Shown here: one piece after another, positions 18,429-26,878 of the stretch | Numbering within the stretch: the stretch's first letter is position 1 | Layout of the letters: every line of letters begins with the position of its first letter | Origin: Halieaceae bacterium | GTDB taxonomy: Bacteria; Pseudomonadota; Gammaproteobacteria; Pseudomonadales; Halieaceae | NCBI GenBank assembly: GCA_902520195.1 | Contig: CABYND010000015.1 | Coordinates: forward strand, 1 to 47,727 | Direction of reading: 5' to 3' | Length of the DNA: 47,727 nt | Position numbers and translations under genes: made by a program | The notes under the pieces: model-generated | What the model was told of the DNA's origin: nothing | Database searches by the model: none | Seen by the model: only the letters and a program-made list of their open reading frames with translations

Positions 18429-19133
18429 TCAGGATGACTTGTTTGAGGATGAATTGTCGGCGACTTTTAGCTGTTTCTGAATCGATTTCAGCGTATTCAT
18501 CAGGTCGCGGTTACTGGGTTCTTTGTCTTTGGCTGAGCTCGGAGTAGGGCTCGATGAGCCCACCATGATGGCTAAAAGATTAGTCACAACGGAGTGGTCG
18601 TAGGGCCGCTCCCGTAGCTTCAACGTTCTCGCTGAAAACTCCAGGGTCCCGAAGAAAACATCCCGTAGCTGCCCGATGGGTGTGTGTTTGGGGAGTTCAT
18701 CCCGGTCCACGCCGCGCTGCATGATGCGATCAAACACTCTGACATACTCTCGCACCTGGTCGAGATCTTGTTCCTGCTGGGGTCGCGCACGATAGGTTAG
18801 CGATACCACCTCAAATTGCTCCAATATTGAGTTGAGGTGGTAACGCCCCAGCTGCTCAAGCTGCTCCCGAGTAGTCGCCTCCGGCTGGATGGCTGCCTCG
18901 GCGCCCTGCGTCAGCTGGGTCCAGAATCGACCTACCACCCCTGCTAAGAGGTCCTGCTTGTTCTTGTAGTAGAGGTAGACGGTACCCTCTGCGACAGATG
19001 CCGCGCGCGCAATATCCGATACCTTGGCGCCATCGAATCCAACCTCCGCGAAAGTCTTCTCCGCGGCGTTGAGGATGCTCGACTCTTTGGCTTCGACCCG
19101 TGCTCTCGAGGTGTGGCGGGGTGTTGCCGGCAT
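18429..19133 (-). CDS. TetR family transcriptional regulator (probable repressor of the Atu-like operon)
   Basis: The 234-residue protein has a TetR helix-turn-helix at about residues 16-62 (AEKTFAEVGFDGAKVSDIA, then VAEGTVYLYYKNKQDLL). A ligand-binding helical domain follows, and a hydrophilic Ser/Lys-rich tail ends the protein. It is transcribed divergently from the AtuA-like gene with a 99-bp shared upstream region that contains a clear direct and inverted repeat at 19153-19188, the probable operator. In P. aeruginosa the TetR-type AtuR represses atu genes from an analogous position. The effector is likely an acyl-CoA, by analogy only. Confidence 0.9.
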   Translation of the reverse strand: MPATPRHTSRARVEAKESSILNAAEKTFAEVGFDGAKVSDIARAASVAEGTVYLYYKNKQDLLAGVVGRFWTQLTQGAEAAIQPEATTREQLEQLGRYHLNSILEQFEVVSLTYRARPQQEQDLDQVREYVRVFDRIMQRGVDRDELPKHTPIGQLRDVFFGTLEFSARTLKLRERPYDHSVVTNLLAIMVGSSSPTPSSAKDKEPSNRDLMNTLKSIQKQLKVADNSSSNKSS

Positions 19134-19152
19134 TGAGTAGCGCCCGTATACT

Positions 19153-19188
19153 GAGTTAAATTCATTTTAAATGAGTTAAAATCATTTT
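19153..19188. promoter_or_regulatory. Repeat operator between the TetR and AtuA-like genes
   Basis: Two 16-bp direct repeats, GAGTTAAATTCATTTT (19153-19168) and GAGTTAAAATCATTTT (19173-19188), differ at one base and are offset by 20 bp, about two helical turns. Between them TCATTTTAAATGA (19162-19174) is a 13-bp inverted repeat. The element is strikingly AT-rich for this region and sits midway in the divergent promoter region. It is inferred to bind the adjacent TetR protein. Confidence 0.75.
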
Positions 19189-19232
19189 GGTAGCGGCATG
19201 AATTTAATCCAAGAGCACAAAGGGCAGGCGGC

Positions 19233-21050
19233 ATGATTCGCATAGGCGGTGCAACGGGCTATTGGGGCGAGGCAGACCTCGCCCTACCTCAATTTCTGGG
19301 TGAGGGCGATCTGGATTTCATCGTGTTCGACTATCTTGCCGAGATCACCATGTCGATCATGGCTCGCGCCAAAGCCGCGGACCCTGAAAAAGGCTATGCC
19401 ACCGATTTTGTGACCGCCATTGTTGCGCCCCATCTGCTGGCAATTGCTGACTCGGGCGTCAAACTGATCAGCAATGCGGGTGGCGTAAATCCCGAGGCCT
19501 GTGGCCGTGCTATCCGACAACTCATTGAGGATGCGGGGCTGTCACTAAAGGTGGCAGTGATTACCGGCGACGACCTCATGCCCAAGTTGGATCTGGTGTT
19601 GGGCTCAGAGCCCGCGGAGATGTTCACCGGTGAGCCAACGCCTCCGCGCGAGGCGATAGCCAGTGGCAACGCCTATCTCGGCGCATTTCCGATTGCAGAA
19701 GCGCTGAATCAAGGGGCTGACATTGTCGTGACCGGTCGCTGCGTCGACAGCGCTGTGACGCTCGGTGCCTGTATTCATCGCTTCGGCTGGCAGCGTGATG
19801 ACTTGGATTTGCTGGCAGCCGGCTCACTTGCGGGGCATCTAATTGAGTGCGGGCCTCAGGCTACCGGCGGTAACTACACCGATTGGCACGAGGTCGCCGA
19901 TTCCCTCCATGAGGTGGGTTACCCCATTGCTGAGATTGCTGCTGACGGTGCCGTTGTCATGACCAAACCAAAAGGCACCGGCGGCTGTGTGACGATCGGC
20001 ACGGTCGGCGAGCAGTTGCTCTATGAGATTGGCGATCCTGCTGCTTATTACTTGCCCGACGTGATCTGCGATTTCACACAGGTATCGCTTCAGCAAATCG
20101 ACACAGATCGTGTCGCTGTGACGGGCGCTCGCGGGCGCGGTTTGCCAGCGCAATACAAAACCTCTATGACCTGGGCCGATGGCTGGCGAGCCGGCATGAT
20201 CGGCTTTTATGTGGGGGCGCGCGCCGCCGAGAAGGCGCGCCTCTTTGCAGACGAGGCCATTCAGCGTGCGCGGCGCAAGCTCTCAAAGATGGGTGCCCCC
20301 GACTACATCGACGTGTGCGTCGAAGTCGTCGGTGATGAAAGTCACTGGGGCGAAGCCGCCCGTTACGTCAGAAGCCGCGAGGTGGCGGTCAAAGTAGCCT
20401 GCCGACATGCGGATCGACGTGCGACAGATCTCTTGATGAGAGAGCTGGCCGGCGTGGGTTTGGGGGCCCCTGCAGGGTTCTGCGCCTTCGCGGGTACGCG
20501 TCCCAAATCGTCGCCCGTGATTCGTCTGTTCTCAATACTCGTCGACCGTGACGTCGTTGATATCCAGATTCATACCGCGGATCAGGCGCAATCCTTTGAA
20601 GACTCCCAGGCTATACAATCTGCAGTGCATGATTTGGCGCAGGACGCGGTGGGCAATGATACTGCGGCAGAACGTGAGGAGACGGCCGTTGCGACCGATG
20701 ACGGCACCGAGCGTATCGAGGTACCCCTGGAGCGCTTAGCCTGGGCACGCTCGGGCGACAAGGGCGACAAAGCCAATATCGGGGTGATGGCGCGCAAGCC
20801 GGAATACTTCCCGTGGATTGCAGCGGCGCTGAACGAGTCCTATGTCGCGAGCCGTTTTGAGCATTTCATGGCAAGCCCCGAGATGGACCGCTACGTTTTG
20901 CCGGGGCTCCCCGCACTCAACTTTGTTTTACACCACGCCCTCGGTGGCGGGGGCGTGGCGAGCTTGCGCAACGACCCCCAGGCAAAGGGCTACGCACAAA
21001 TTTTATTAGATACGCCGGTGAGCCTGCCGGCCCAACTGTTGGAGGACTGA
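19233..21050 (+). CDS. AtuA-like protein (acyclic terpene utilisation AtuA family, DUF1446)
   Basis: The 605-residue protein begins with the DUF1446 signature IRIGGATGYWGEADLAL and contains ISNAGGVNPEACGRAI, VVTGRCVDSAVTLGACI and TKPKGTGGCVTIGTVGEQLLYEIGD-type segments (shortened here). The C-terminal 100 residues (LAWARSGDKGDKANIGVMAR onward) form the separate AtuA-associated small domain, fused as in P. aeruginosa AtuA. AtuA is needed for citronellol and geraniol catabolism, but its reaction is not established. First gene of a tightly packed operon; the carboxyltransferase gene starts two bases after its stop. Confidence 0.88.
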   Translation: MIRIGGATGYWGEADLALPQFLGEGDLDFIVFDYLAEITMSIMARAKAADPEKGYATDFVTAIVAPHLLAIADSGVKLISNAGGVNPEACGRAIRQLIEDAGLSLKVAVITGDDLMPKLDLVLGSEPAEMFTGEPTPPREAIASGNAYLGAFPIAEALNQGADIVVTGRCVDSAVTLGACIHRFGWQRDDLDLLAAGSLAGHLIECGPQATGGNYTDWHEVADSLHEVGYPIAEIAADGAVVMTKPKGTGGCVTIGTVGEQLLYEIGDPAAYYLPDVICDFTQVSLQQIDTDRVAVTGARGRGLPAQYKTSMTWADGWRAGMIGFYVGARAAEKARLFADEAIQRARRKLSKMGAPDYIDVCVEVVGDESHWGEAARYVRSREVAVKVACRHADRRATDLLMRELAGVGLGAPAGFCAFAGTRPKSSPVIRLFSILVDRDVVDIQIHTADQAQSFEDSQAIQSAVHDLAQDAVGNDTAAEREETAVATDDGTERIEVPLERLAWARSGDKGDKANIGVMARKPEYFPWIAAALNESYVASRFEHFMASPEMDRYVLPGLPALNFVLHHALGGGGVASLRNDPQAKGYAQILLDTPVSLPAQLLED

Positions 21051-21051
21051 G

Positions 21052-22674
21052 ATGGTCGCTGTGACATCCCAGATAGACGCGAATTCCGAGGCCTTCGCGG
21101 CCAACCGGGCCAGCATGATGACTTTTATCAAGCGGCTGCGCTCCCTGGAGGCAAGGGCGTCGGAAGCGTCGGCCAAGCGCCGCGCGACGTTCGAGAAGCG
21201 CGGACAGTTATTACCTGCCGACCGTCTGCACCGGCTTCTGGACCCGGGTATGCCTTTCCTCCGTTTACATACGTTGGCCAACTTTGCGGTTGATAACCCT
21301 GATCGAGAGGCAAGCATCCCCGGCGCCTCAGTGATGGTGGGTATTGGTTTTGTGGGTGGTGTGCGGTGCATGATCTGGGTCGATGACTCGGGTATTGCGG
21401 CCGGCTCCGCAACAACGAAGACTGGTGAAGTTCATCTTTCCCTGCAAGAGATTTGTAAGCGCCAGAAGCTGCCCTTGATCCACTGCGTCGAGAGCGCTGG
21501 AGCGAATCTGCTGCAGTACCAGACCGAGCTGTGGTCGGTATTTGGCGGCGTATTCCGCAATCTCGCGCAGATGTCGGCGATGGGATTACCCACGATGGTG
21601 GTCTTGCACGGTGGCTCGACCGCAGGTGGCGCCTATATGCCGGGGATGTCGGATTACGTTATTGGCGTAAAGGAAAATGGTATGGCAGCGCTCGGCGGTG
21701 CTGCGCTCGTAAAGGCCGCTACCGGTGAGGTCGCCAATGACCGCGAGCTCGGCGGTACCGAGATGCACGCCAGCGTCTCAGGCGTTGTCGAGTACTTGGT
21801 GGAGGACGATGCCCATGGGTTATTAAAGGCGCGTGAGGTGTTTGAGCATCTGGACTGGAATCGGCGAGCCACACCCATACCTCGTAGGGTCTATCAGCCG
21901 CCAAAATATCCTGCTGAGCAGCTGGCGGGTGCCGTGCCAACCGATCCCAAAGTGCCCTATGACTGCCGCGAGGTACTCGCGCGCGTCGTGGATGGCTCTG
22001 AAATCGAGGAATTCAAGCCGCGGTATGGCGCCTCGACCTTGTGTGCCCACGCCAGCATTACGGGCATTGCTTGCGCGGTGATTGGCAATAACGGCCCGAT
22101 CGATCCGAATGGGGCGACGAAGGTAGCGCAGTTCATTCAGGCCTGTGATCAGGCGGATCTGCCGATCATTTTTTTCCAGAACACCACCGGCTACATGGTG
22201 GGTACCGAGTACGAGCAGGCCGGCATGATTAAACACGGATCCAAGATGATTCAGGCGGTGAGTACTACTCGGGTACCTAAGATCAGTCTCTATATCGGCG
22301 CCAGTTTTGGTGCGGGTAACTACGGCATGTGCGGCTGGGCCTACGAGCCCGATTTTCTATTCGCATGGCCCAGTGCACGCACCGGTGTGATGGCGGGGCA
22401 GAGCGCGGCCAAGACCATGAGCGAGGTCGCGCGAGCGGGTGCCGCACGCAAGCGTATTGAGATTCCCGAGGAGCAACTGGCCGAGCAGGAAGCCGCGATC
22501 ATCGCGCACTTTGATGCGCAGGAAGACGCCTTCTATACCTCGGGCCGCGTGCTGGACCACGGTGTGATCGACCCGCGCGATACGCGCAAGGTGCTCGCGT
22601 TTTGTCTCGAAACGGTGCTGGAGGGACGTGGGCGCACGCTCACGCCCAACAGCTTCGGCGTGGCGAGGATGTGA
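21052..22674 (+). CDS. Acyl-CoA carboxylase, carboxyltransferase subunit (AtuC/LiuB type)
   Basis: The 540-residue subunit transfers CO2 from carboxybiotin to an acyl-CoA. It has both crotonase-like carboxyltransferase halves: the N-terminal half with VESAGANLLQYQ and GGSTAGGAYMPGMSDY, and the C-terminal half with FFQNTTGYMVGTEYEQAG and GASFGAGNYGMCGWAYEP. The nearest characterised families are geranyl-CoA carboxylase (AtuC) and 3-methylcrotonyl-CoA carboxylase (LiuB). The AtuA neighbour favours AtuC, but the substrate cannot be decided from motifs alone. It is paired with the biotin-carrying subunit at 23483. Confidence 0.9.
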   Translation: MVAVTSQIDANSEAFAANRASMMTFIKRLRSLEARASEASAKRRATFEKRGQLLPADRLHRLLDPGMPFLRLHTLANFAVDNPDREASIPGASVMVGIGFVGGVRCMIWVDDSGIAAGSATTKTGEVHLSLQEICKRQKLPLIHCVESAGANLLQYQTELWSVFGGVFRNLAQMSAMGLPTMVVLHGGSTAGGAYMPGMSDYVIGVKENGMAALGGAALVKAATGEVANDRELGGTEMHASVSGVVEYLVEDDAHGLLKAREVFEHLDWNRRATPIPRRVYQPPKYPAEQLAGAVPTDPKVPYDCREVLARVVDGSEIEEFKPRYGASTLCAHASITGIACAVIGNNGPIDPNGATKVAQFIQACDQADLPIIFFQNTTGYMVGTEYEQAGMIKHGSKMIQAVSTTRVPKISLYIGASFGAGNYGMCGWAYEPDFLFAWPSARTGVMAGQSAAKTMSEVARAGAARKRIEIPEEQLAEQEAAIIAHFDAQEDAFYTSGRVLDHGVIDPRDTRKVLAFCLETVLEGRGRTLTPNSFGVARM

Positions 22675-22676
22675 CC

Positions 22677-23486
22677 GTGACAACATTACCCCATACTGAT
22701 TCTGTCCAATGCGAACTCCATCAGAGATGGTTGACCGTCTGGTTCAATCAACCCGAGCGTCGCAACCCGCTCACTGACGAGGTGGTCGCCGATCTGCAGC
22801 GTATTTGCGATGCGTTGCAGGACGACCGCTCTGTAAGAGGTCTGACCCTGCGTGGTCGTGGTGGCTTCTTTTGTGCTGGCGGTGACCTCAAAGGATTCAA
22901 AACCATGGCGACCGCGTCCAATGACGAAGTGATCGCCATGAGTGAGACCATTGGGCGTCTGCTCTACACCCTCGACCGGTTGCCCATGGTGACCATTGCG
23001 GTGATTGAGGGTGCGGCGATGGCAGGGGGACTCGGTGTCGCTTGCTGTTGCGATGTCACGATCGGCACCGCGGATGCCAAGTTCGCTTTCTCCGAGACGC
23101 GGATCGGTATTTCGCCAGCACAGATTGCCCGCTATGTGATGCAGAAGTGCGGTGAATCCATGGGCCGGAGGTTGATGTTGAGTGCGGCCCGCTTTGCCGG
23201 TGAGCAGGCAGCGGCGCTGGGCATATTGGATGTGGTGGTGCCTGATGCCGGCGGGCTTGAGGCTGCCGAGGCGCGGATCCGCGACGATGTGCTGGCCTGT
23301 GCCCCGGGCGCTGTGGCGGCGACGAAAACCTTGATCAGAACACTGCCGACTCTGCCCGATGAGCAAAAAATGCGCTTCGCGGCGGAGAACTTCACGGACT
23401 GTTTAAAGGGTGAGGAGGGCATGGAAGGCGTGGCCTCATTCCTTGAGAAGCGCAAGCCGAATTGGCACCAGGAGGGCGAGGCATGA
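22677..23486 (+). CDS. Enoyl-CoA hydratase family protein (AtuE/LiuC-like)
   Basis: A 269-residue crotonase-fold protein located between the two carboxylase subunits, the same place as AtuE (isohexenylglutaconyl-CoA hydratase) and LiuC (methylglutaconyl-CoA hydratase). Motifs: GRGGFFCAGGDLKGF (oxyanion hole, about residues 60-74) and EGAAMAGGLGVACCCDV. It probably hydrates the glutaconyl-CoA-type product of the carboxylase. Start: GTG 22677, which has GAGGA seven bases upstream; GTG 22671 is too close to that site. The stop overlaps the next ATG (ATGA). Confidence 0.88.
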   Translation: MTTLPHTDSVQCELHQRWLTVWFNQPERRNPLTDEVVADLQRICDALQDDRSVRGLTLRGRGGFFCAGGDLKGFKTMATASNDEVIAMSETIGRLLYTLDRLPMVTIAVIEGAAMAGGLGVACCCDVTIGTADAKFAFSETRIGISPAQIARYVMQKCGESMGRRLMLSAARFAGEQAAALGILDVVVPDAGGLEAAEARIRDDVLACAPGAVAATKTLIRTLPTLPDEQKMRFAAENFTDCLKGEEGMEGVASFLEKRKPNWHQEGEA

Positions 23487-25477
23487 CAGCGATCCAGACC
23501 GTGCTGGTGGCCAATCGCGGTGAGATTGCGGTGAGGGTCATGCGCACCGCCAAGGCCAATGGGCTCAAAACCGTTGCCGTCTACTCAGACGCCGATGCCA
23601 ATGCCCTGCATGTGCGCACCGCCGATATGGCAGTGTCCCTCGGCGGCAACACCGCCGCTGAGTCTTACTTGAACGGCGACGCCATCCTTGAAGCTGCGCG
23701 AACGACAGGCGCCGATGCGATTCATCCGGGCTATGGCTTTTTATCCGAGAACACCGGGTTTGCGGCGGCCTGTGCAGAGGCCGGCATTATCTTTATTGGC
23801 CCGCCGGCGGAGGCCGTGGAAATCATGGGTGATAAGGCGCTCGCAAAGCGCGCGATGCTGGAGGCTCAGGTGCCCTGTATCTCGGGGTATCAGGGTGAGG
23901 ATCAATCCGACGACACTCTCATCCGTGAGGCGGAAGCGATGGGTATGCCGGTGATGATCAAGGCCGCGGCGGGCGGCGGTGGCCGTGGCATGCGACGAGT
24001 GGCAGACCCCGAGCAACTGCTGAAGTCGATTGCGCTAGCGCGTTCCGAGGCTGAGGGGGCTTTTGGTAACGGCGACCTGATTCTCGAGCGCGCGATCGAG
24101 GGCGCCCGGCACGTTGAAGTGCAGGTGTTTGCCGATACTCACGGCAATGTGATTCATCTGGGTGAGCGGGACTGCTCACTGCAGCGGCGGCACCAGAAAG
24201 TGGTCGAGGAATCCCCGTGCCCCGTCATGACGCCAGAGTTGCGCGAGGCGATGGGTACTGCGGCGGCAGAAGCGGCGCGTGCGGTGAGCTACGTGGGCGC
24301 GGGCACGGTGGAATTTCTTTTGGATGCCAGCGGCGAATTTTATTTTTTGGAGATGAATACGCGCCTGCAGGTCGAGCATCCGGTAACTGAGTGCGTCACG
24401 GGGTTTGACCTCGTGCAATGGCAGATCCGCGTTGCCCAAGGTGAGCCCTTGCCTGCCACGCAAGACGACATCGATCTCTTTGGTCATGCGATCGAGGTCA
24501 GGCTCTGCGCAGAGGATCCGGCGGCGGCGTTTTTACCCAGTGCCGGTCCCGTGTCGTTGTTCAGCTTGCCGATCGAAGAGGGTGTTCGCGTTGATTCTGG
24601 GATCGAGACGGGTGATGCCATATCCCCCTTCTACGACTCGATGGTCGCCAAAGTGATCGCTTGGGGAGAAACCCGCGAGACCGCGCGACTCAAACTCCGC
24701 TCGGCCCTGCAGGCCACCGCGCTGGCGGGTGTCACTCACAATCGCGCATTCTTATTGGAGCTACTTGATCAGCCAATTTTTATCGAGGGCGGAGCGACCA
24801 CCGATTACATCGATCAGCACTACCCCGAGGGTTACTCGCCTGCGCAACCGGGTACCGCGAGTTTAGCGGCGTGCATTGTGCTCCAGCAGATTCTCGCGGC
24901 TGAGCAGCACTTCGCCAGCGCGCTGTCGGTGAATGAAGAGCTGCGGGGCTGGGTATCGACCGGGCCCGTTACGAGGCGGCATACCTACGAGGTGGGGGAT
25001 GCGACCTTCAACGCGGAAATCACTTCGAGCAGCGCAGAGCAGTTTTCGGTGACGCTGATGGAAGCGACCCACACGGTCACATTGCAAACGCTAAACGCAG
25101 ACCGCGTTGCGTTCTTAATTGATGGGCAACGCGTGGTGCTGGGTTATCACCAATCTGACGCCGCTGTCATCATGCTGGCCACAGATCAGTCCGAGGTGAC
25201 CTTGATCAACACCGATCTGATTCCCCCGGAATCGGCGGAAGATGCGCAGGGGGGCAAGGTGCAGGCGCCGATGCATGGCCAACTGGTGTCGCTGTTAGTT
25301 GAGGCGGATCAAGCGGTGGGAAAAGACCAGCGGTTGGCGGTATTTGAGGCCATGAAAATGCAACACGAAATTCTCGCACCGGTGTCCGGGGTAGTGCAGC
25401 AGGTGAATGGTCACGTCGGTCAGCAGATGGCGGCGGGAGATGTCATTATGTTGATTGAAGAGGCCGAAGCCGAGTAA
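23483..25477 (+). CDS. Acyl-CoA carboxylase, biotin carboxylase/biotin carrier subunit (AtuF/LiuD type)
   Basis: The 664-residue protein carries an ATP-grasp biotin carboxylase (VLVANRGEIAVRVMRTAK at the start, IHPGYGFLSEN, AAAGGGGRGMR glycine-rich loop, EMNTRLQVEHPVTE), a linking domain, and a C-terminal biotinyl domain with the biotinylated lysine at about residue 625 in EAMKMQHE. It charges biotin with bicarbonate and ATP for the carboxyltransferase at 21052. Start: ATG 23483 overlapping the previous stop; the frame is open seven codons earlier but without a ribosome site. Geranyl-CoA or methylcrotonyl-CoA are the likeliest substrates. Confidence 0.92.
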   Translation: MTAIQTVLVANRGEIAVRVMRTAKANGLKTVAVYSDADANALHVRTADMAVSLGGNTAAESYLNGDAILEAARTTGADAIHPGYGFLSENTGFAAACAEAGIIFIGPPAEAVEIMGDKALAKRAMLEAQVPCISGYQGEDQSDDTLIREAEAMGMPVMIKAAAGGGGRGMRRVADPEQLLKSIALARSEAEGAFGNGDLILERAIEGARHVEVQVFADTHGNVIHLGERDCSLQRRHQKVVEESPCPVMTPELREAMGTAAAEAARAVSYVGAGTVEFLLDASGEFYFLEMNTRLQVEHPVTECVTGFDLVQWQIRVAQGEPLPATQDDIDLFGHAIEVRLCAEDPAAAFLPSAGPVSLFSLPIEEGVRVDSGIETGDAISPFYDSMVAKVIAWGETRETARLKLRSALQATALAGVTHNRAFLLELLDQPIFIEGGATTDYIDQHYPEGYSPAQPGTASLAACIVLQQILAAEQHFASALSVNEELRGWVSTGPVTRRHTYEVGDATFNAEITSSSAEQFSVTLMEATHTVTLQTLNADRVAFLIDGQRVVLGYHQSDAAVIMLATDQSEVTLINTDLIPPESAEDAQGGKVQAPMHGQLVSLLVEADQAVGKDQRLAVFEAMKMQHEILAPVSGVVQQVNGHVGQQMAAGDVIMLIEEAEAE

Positions 25478-25533
25478 GTCTGGCGTCAGCCAGTCAGGGG
25501 GCGAGTCTCACGTAACCGAGTTCAGGAGTCATC

Positions 25534-26334
25534 ATGCAACAGGCGAGTGATTTTCTAGCGGAGTCAGAAGCATTGGAGCAGCTCATCGCGCCGCTGCAGG
25601 CGAGTGATTTTGCCCATCCCACAGGATTCAAGTCCTGGACCTTCGAGACGATCATGCGCCATCTGCATTTCTGGAACCATATGGCGAATCTGGCGCTCAC
25701 GGCGCCCGATGATTTTCAGGCAGAACTCAAGCCAGCAGTAGAGGCCATGATGGCGGGCAAAACACTGCCCGATATCGAGCGTGCTAAATTTCCTGAAGGA
25801 GGGCTCGACTTGGGTTCTCTGTGGCAAGCGGGATTTCGCGAGGTGGCCGCGGCCTACCAGCAGGCCGACCCTTCTGATCGCGTTTCTTGGGTTGGGCCTA
25901 GCATGAGTGCTCGCTCATCGATTACCGCGCGGCAAATGGAGACCTGGGCACACGGCCAGGCGATCGCGGATGAGCTCGGTATTGAGCGGAGCGAAGACGA
26001 CCGCATCCGCAACATTGTGGTTTTGGGAGTGAATACCTTCGGCTGGTCTTTCACGGTACGGGGGTTGGAAGTACCCGAGGAGCCGCCCGCATTGCGGCTC
26101 ACCTCACCGTCGGGCGAGTCATGGGAGTATGGGAACCCCGAGGGTGACCAGGTCATTAGCGGCATGGCGCATGAGTTTGCCCAGGTGGTAACCCAGACCC
26201 GCAATATCGCCGATACCCAGTTGGTGTGTGAGGGAGACACGGCCGAGCTCTGGATGCGCAATGCTCAGTGTTTTGCGGGCGCAGCCGCAGAGCCACCCGC
26301 GCCAGGGGTACGGCGCACCAAATCCCCAGCTTGA
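25534..26334 (+). CDS. TIGR03084 family DinB/mycothiol-enzyme-fold protein
   Basis: The 266-residue protein resembles the TIGR03084 branch of the DinB/maleylpyruvate isomerase superfamily. A histidine-rich helix HLHFWNHM (His 43, 45, 49) and METWAHG (Glu136-x3-His140) fit the His-Glu-His metal triad of that fold. A C-terminal domain begins near residue 160. No reaction is known for this subfamily. It follows the biotin carboxylase by 56 bp on the same strand, so it probably belongs to the same transcription unit. Its superfamily uses mycothiol in Actinobacteria, which Gammaproteobacteria do not make; the cofactor here is unknown. Confidence 0.75.
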   Translation: MQQASDFLAESEALEQLIAPLQASDFAHPTGFKSWTFETIMRHLHFWNHMANLALTAPDDFQAELKPAVEAMMAGKTLPDIERAKFPEGGLDLGSLWQAGFREVAAAYQQADPSDRVSWVGPSMSARSSITARQMETWAHGQAIADELGIERSEDDRIRNIVVLGVNTFGWSFTVRGLEVPEEPPALRLTSPSGESWEYGNPEGDQVISGMAHEFAQVVTQTRNIADTQLVCEGDTAELWMRNAQCFAGAAAEPPAPGVRRTKSPA

Positions 26335-26470
26335 GCGAGAAGCGGTTGTTTCGCTATTCGTTACTGCTCGTCCAAATGGGCTGATCAGACAGAGAGTGGA
26401 ATGTGGATGGAGAGATTGCGAGGCCGTCAACTGCAATGAGAGTGGGGCGATGCGCAACGCCACAAGATTG

Positions 26471-26878
26471 TCACTGCTCTGATGCGATGCGATTCATCAT
26501 CCTGCGGTGCCCCAGCCAGAAGAGCTCGGCGTCTGAGTAACCGGTGATGCGATCCAGCTCCTGACAGTTCCGGATCTGCAAGAAAGTCGGTGTACCGATG
26601 ACCTCCGCCGAGGCGCATTCGACCAGCTGATGCCGGTCTGCTTGCCATTCGTCGATCAACACCCGCTCCAGTGGAAGCGCGAGAGATTCGGCGGTTTTCT
26701 CATAGATCGGACCCACCTCACGGTCAAACTGTCGGCAGGCGCCGCATTCGGGACTGTAAATGTAGATCAGGACAGGCGAGTCATTGTGGCTCGTTGTATC
26801 GGCAGAGGCGTGCAGGGGCATGTTGGTTGCGCTGGCAACCAGTCCCGCCAAGCCGAGCAGGAGGGCTATGGCTCTCAT
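26471..26878 (-). CDS. soxS: SoxS-like periplasmic thioredoxin-fold protein
   Basis: The 135-residue protein has an N-terminal signal-like hydrophobic stretch (IALLLGLAGLVASA) and a thioredoxin fold with an active-site CGAC (Cys45, Cys48) in YSPECGACRQFDREVGP. Later come the cis-proline segment IGTPTFLQI and GYSDAELFWLG, which resembles the end of Paracoccus SoxS (GYPGEDFFW). SoxS reductively reactivates SoxY in the periplasm. The start is ATG 26878, overlapping the stop of the DsrE-like gene (TGATG); a longer reading would run into that gene. The pair is divergent from soxC. The name is by motif and context, not by alignment. Confidence 0.75.
   Translation of the reverse strand: MRAIALLLGLAGLVASATNMPLHASADTTSHNDSPVLIYIYSPECGACRQFDREVGPIYEKTAESLALPLERVLIDEWQADRHQLVECASAEVIGTPTFLQIRNCQELDRITGYSDAELFWLGHRRMMNRIASEQ

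Noticed and set aside
22602-22676. Longer N-terminus for the AtuE-like crotonase
   Set aside because: It would overlap the carboxyltransferase gene by 73 bases; the GTG at 22677 has a proper ribosome site.
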